From the NCBI GenBank assembly GCA_922989275.2, contig OV277866.1, forward strand, positions 32,257,246-32,321,245: DNA of 64,000 nucleotides, read 5' to 3'. Made by a program: the position numbers and the translations under genes. Positions 62,125-64,000 of the stretch are shown piece by piece. Under the pieces are notes generated by a model. It saw only the letters and a list, made by a program, of their open reading frames with translations, ran no database searches and was not told where the DNA came from. The DNA comes from Gari tellinella (lineage: Eukaryota > Mollusca > Bivalvia > Cardiida > Psammobiidae). Numbering within the stretch: position 1 is the stretch's first letter; every line of letters starts with the position of its first letter.

Positions 62125-62457
62125 TATCATAAGTATTGAAAGCAAGACATTCTAGCTTTCTTTGTAAACGCTGTAAAACTGGAGTTATAGGTTAAAAGTT
62201 TTAACTCAATCGGTAAATCGCCAGCCTATGAAGCGAGTTAGAACCTTGGTTTGGTCTGAATAAAAAGTAATCGCACCTAATGCTCCTTCGCTTGGCTTCT
62301 TTATCGATGCTTTATGCAGGGCCCGTAAACTGGTCAAACTGCTTTAAGCCATTTTTTGAAATAACAGTTTAGGCGTCTGGGTTTTTTTTTGTAAAGCAGA
62401 CGAAAATTGTATAGGAGGTGTAAAGTTTGAAGTCTATACATATCAACCCGAGCCTCG
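62125..62457. other. No recognised feature
   Basis: Unique sequence. A tRNA-like look around 62200-62260 was examined and not accepted. Confidence 0.4.
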
Positions 62458-62461
62458 TTAA

Positions 62462-62669
62462 CTCTTTACCAATGGCTTGTTTCTAATATTGAAGATAAGT
62501 GACCACGTAAAGAAGGTCGAAAGTAAAGCAGAATGCGCTTTCAGGCGCATTCTGCTTTCATTTCAGCCTGCGATCAGCTACAATATGCTAAAATATAGAA
62601 AATATTTCTTATGGTATACATATTCAATACTATAAACAGCGAAATTGCTTTCTACAGCGGAGGAGTGAA
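62462..62669 (+). mobile_element. E-family TTAA element
   Basis: TTAA at 62458-62461 and 62670-62673; left CTCTTTACCAATGGC; class II hairpin at 62506-62574 (AAAGAAGGTCGAAAGTAAAG / CTTTCATTTCAGCCTGC around AATGCGCTTTCAGGCGCATT). The right end AGCGGAGGAGTGAA has lost the GGGAAAGGG part. Confidence 0.75.
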
Positions 62670-62692
62670 TTAAACGCGTACAAATGCGTATA

Positions 62693-63059
62693 CAGTGAAA
62701 CCCCTCTAAACCGGACATGTGTGGGGACAACAAAAATGTCCGGTTTAAAGGGGTTTCCGGTTTAGAGGGGTTTTAACTTGTTTCTAGTATGGAAGATAGC
62801 TGAACACTTAAAGCAGGTTGAAAGTAAAACAGAATGCGCCTTAAGGCGCATTCTGCTTTACTTTCAACCTGCTTTAAGCTATCATTTGCTAGAATGTACA
62901 AACTATTTTCTTCAGTGTAAGAAAAAACCAAAGACGTAATAAGGCGTGTTGATGGTGTAATTGGTAAAAATAAAAAGGATTGGAAACGGGACCAAAGCTT
63001 TTGTCCGGTTTAGAGAGGATTCCGGTATTTAGAGGTTCCGGTTTAGAGGGGTTTCACTG
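62693..63059 (+). mobile_element. R-family TIR element holding an E-type hairpin
   Basis: CAGTGAAACCCCTCTAAACC at the left and GGTTTAGAGGGGTTTCACTG at the right, TA on both sides. Additional copies of TCCGGTTTAGAGG occur inward at both ends. The interior from TTAACTTGTTTCTAG (about 62773) to GCTTTAAGCTATC is E-family sequence with the class II hairpin at 62812-62880. This is either an E insertion or a chimera. Confidence 0.82.
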
Positions 63060-63136
63060 TATATGGAGTAAAGGGTTATACATATTTGGTGTCATCAAAA
63101 GTTGTTTTGTCTTTAAATGTTACCGGTAACAAGTGA

Positions 63137-63310
63137 TACGATGAGGAAATCGTTATTCTTTATATCAATAAACGCATTTGACTTAAAACAATCACTTGCA
63201 TGGCAAACAGTTTTTGATGCAAGGTCTGCCTGATCAATCTCCAAACTGTTTCCTATTCTGATTAAAATAAGTCGTCATTTTCAGTTTCTACATTTTATTG
63301 CAGTTTTTTG
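63137..63310 (-). mobile_element. A-family MITE, degenerate
   Basis: GAGGAAATCGTTATTCTTTA, ATCAATAAACGCATTTGAC, GGCAAACAGTTTTTGATGC / CAATCTCCAAACTGTTTCC and TTTCTACATTTTATTGC. Confidence 0.6.
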
Positions 63311-63770
63311 TTTCTTTCTTCTGTAAAATTCGTAGACCGTAAACTTTTACTAAACCTAAACGTTCACCATCTTTGTTCCGATGAGATGATATGCGTTTAT
63401 TTGCTTCCATTCTGATTTCAATTACCTGTGTGGTCTCCATATCAAGCAACATACGGATTACGGGTAACTTAGCAACAAGCTTTGTAGGAACATCCGGCGG
63501 AAATCACGCGAGTCGCGAGACTTTGTGGCAGATATTGCTTTGTGTATTTTATAATCAGAGACGCTGTCATTGAAAGCAAACTAAATAAACTCCATCCGTC
63601 ATTTGTTTGTATAGTAATGAAAAGGAAAATCGGCTCTTCTGTTTTCAATGACAGCTCACGGAATTACTCATTGATTTTTGCACGTTGCTCTTATCCTTTT
63701 TACCGTCGATCGCGAGAATGGAAATAAAATATGTTTAAACTAAATCGTCGATCGCGATTTAGCCGGTAAT
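63311..63770. other. No accepted gene; LINE-like tail
   Basis: A 60-codon plus-strand frame at 63391-63573 begins MRLFASILISITCVVSI, resembling a signal peptide, but nothing recognisable follows and no splice context was established. GGAAATAAAATATGTTTAAAC (about 63719) is the recurring retroposon-like terminus. Confidence 0.35.
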
Positions 63771-63838
63771 AACAAACTGTTTTGATCCAAATCAGACGCC
63801 GAATAATTCGGCGTCTGATCTGGATCAAAACATTTTTA
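63771..63838 (+). repeat. Class I hairpin with a distinct mirrored core
   Basis: CTGTTTTGATCCAAATCAGAC / GTCTGATCTGGATCAAAACAT around GCCGAATAATTCGGC, where GAATAATTC replaces the usual GCGTAACGC symmetrically. Confidence 0.82.
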
Positions 63839-63889
63839 AACTCACCTTTAGGTTTTACCATTTTGAAAATGCATAGCTACTGGATTTAA

Positions 63890-64000
63890 AGGGACTCGCA
63901 ACCGGATGGTGTACTTGTCAAAATAAAATAAAATACTCAAATAAAAGCAAATTTGTGGCATTATTTGGCTTCTGACATTAAAAAAATATGATCAGTCCAA
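63890..64000 (+). mobile_element. K element, second copy, cut by the window edge
   Basis: TTAA (63886-63889) then AGGGACTCGCAACCGGATGG; all 111 bp present are identical to 24972-25082. Confidence 0.9.

Noticed and set aside
62190..62260. tRNA-like region with an A-box-like TTTAACTCAATCGGTAAA
   Set aside because: The B-box position reads AGAACCTTGG, which does not fit; no T-arm can be formed.
63391..63573. Possible secreted peptide gene starting MRLFASILISITCVV
   Set aside because: A signal-like start alone is weak; the frame ends after 60 codons, no splice sites or homologous domain were recognised, and the neighbours are repeats.
2059..63838. CRISPR-like interpretation of the repeated palindromes
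   Set aside because: Spacing is irregular (hundreds to thousands of bases), repeats are about 66 nt and embedded in larger elements, and the sequence is clearly eukaryotic.
2059..63838. Integron attC-like or bacterial terminator interpretation of the hairpins
   Set aside because: No integrase, operons, ribosome-binding sites or bacterial genes are present; terminal repeats and target duplications explain the hairpins as parts of MITEs.

Overview
The window is nuclear DNA of a metazoan, most likely a bivalve mollusc. The reasons are its AT-rich, gene-poor sequence, non-LTR retrotransposon remnants with microsatellite tails, two medium-length satellites, and very dense non-autonomous inverted-repeat elements. 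I cannot name the species from sequence alone. No host gene can be supported with confidence. The only long protein-coding stretches are the 3' parts of two LINE retrotransposons: 2455-3935 (broken) and 52385-53325 (open). One possible host exon (minus strand, 41784-41992) is weak.

Nearly everything else is repeats, named here with working labels. Families with TA at both ends and termini starting CAGT are A (CAGTGGAGAA), G (CAGTGTTCCCTC), H (CAGTAAAA), P (CAGTCGAACTTCG) and R (CAGTGAAACCCC); they look like mariner/Tc1/pogo-type MITEs. Families flanked by TTAA are B, C, D and E (ends CCCATTT, CTCTTTC or CCCTTT), K (AGGGACTCG, with a tRNA-like part) and T (GGGTGTA, 887 bp, very long arms). Others are J (GGGCTCCAGATAA), Q (TATGGTGTCG) and the foldbacks M and N. 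Family A alone has about 25 copies with both ends, plus many fragments.

The most striking feature is a shared central hairpin. A class I hairpin (about 66 nt, GCAAACAGT...GATCAGA...centre...TCTGATC...ACTGTTTGC) lies inside families A, G, B, C and D. A class II hairpin (CTTAAAGCAGGTTGAAAG...) lies inside E and H. The same hairpins are therefore carried by different terminal-repeat systems, TA-type and TTAA-type. Variants between copies are usually mirrored in both arms.

Layout: 1-2.4 kb, A element with a nested retroposon, then B; 2.4-5.0 kb, LINE 1 and a second LINE-like 3' tail; 5-10.2 kb, mixed MITEs; 10.3-11.6 kb, degenerate GACA/GA array split by an A element; 11.9-13.2 kb, P and T; 15.5-16.1 kb, possible solo LTR; 16.6-17.4 kb, about 183-bp satellite; 19.2-21.3 kb, about 160-bp satellite with an internal inversion; 21.5-32 kb, dense MITEs with nested insertions; 33-35.6 kb, degenerate repeat and a 332-bp tandem duplication; 36.7-39.4 kb, AACAACCAGT-type minisatellite; 42.4-51.8 kb, a tandem segmental duplication whose copies give natural empty sites for several elements; 52.2-53.8 kb, B element and LINE 2; 53.9-64 kb, more MITEs, ending in a second K copy cut by the window edge.
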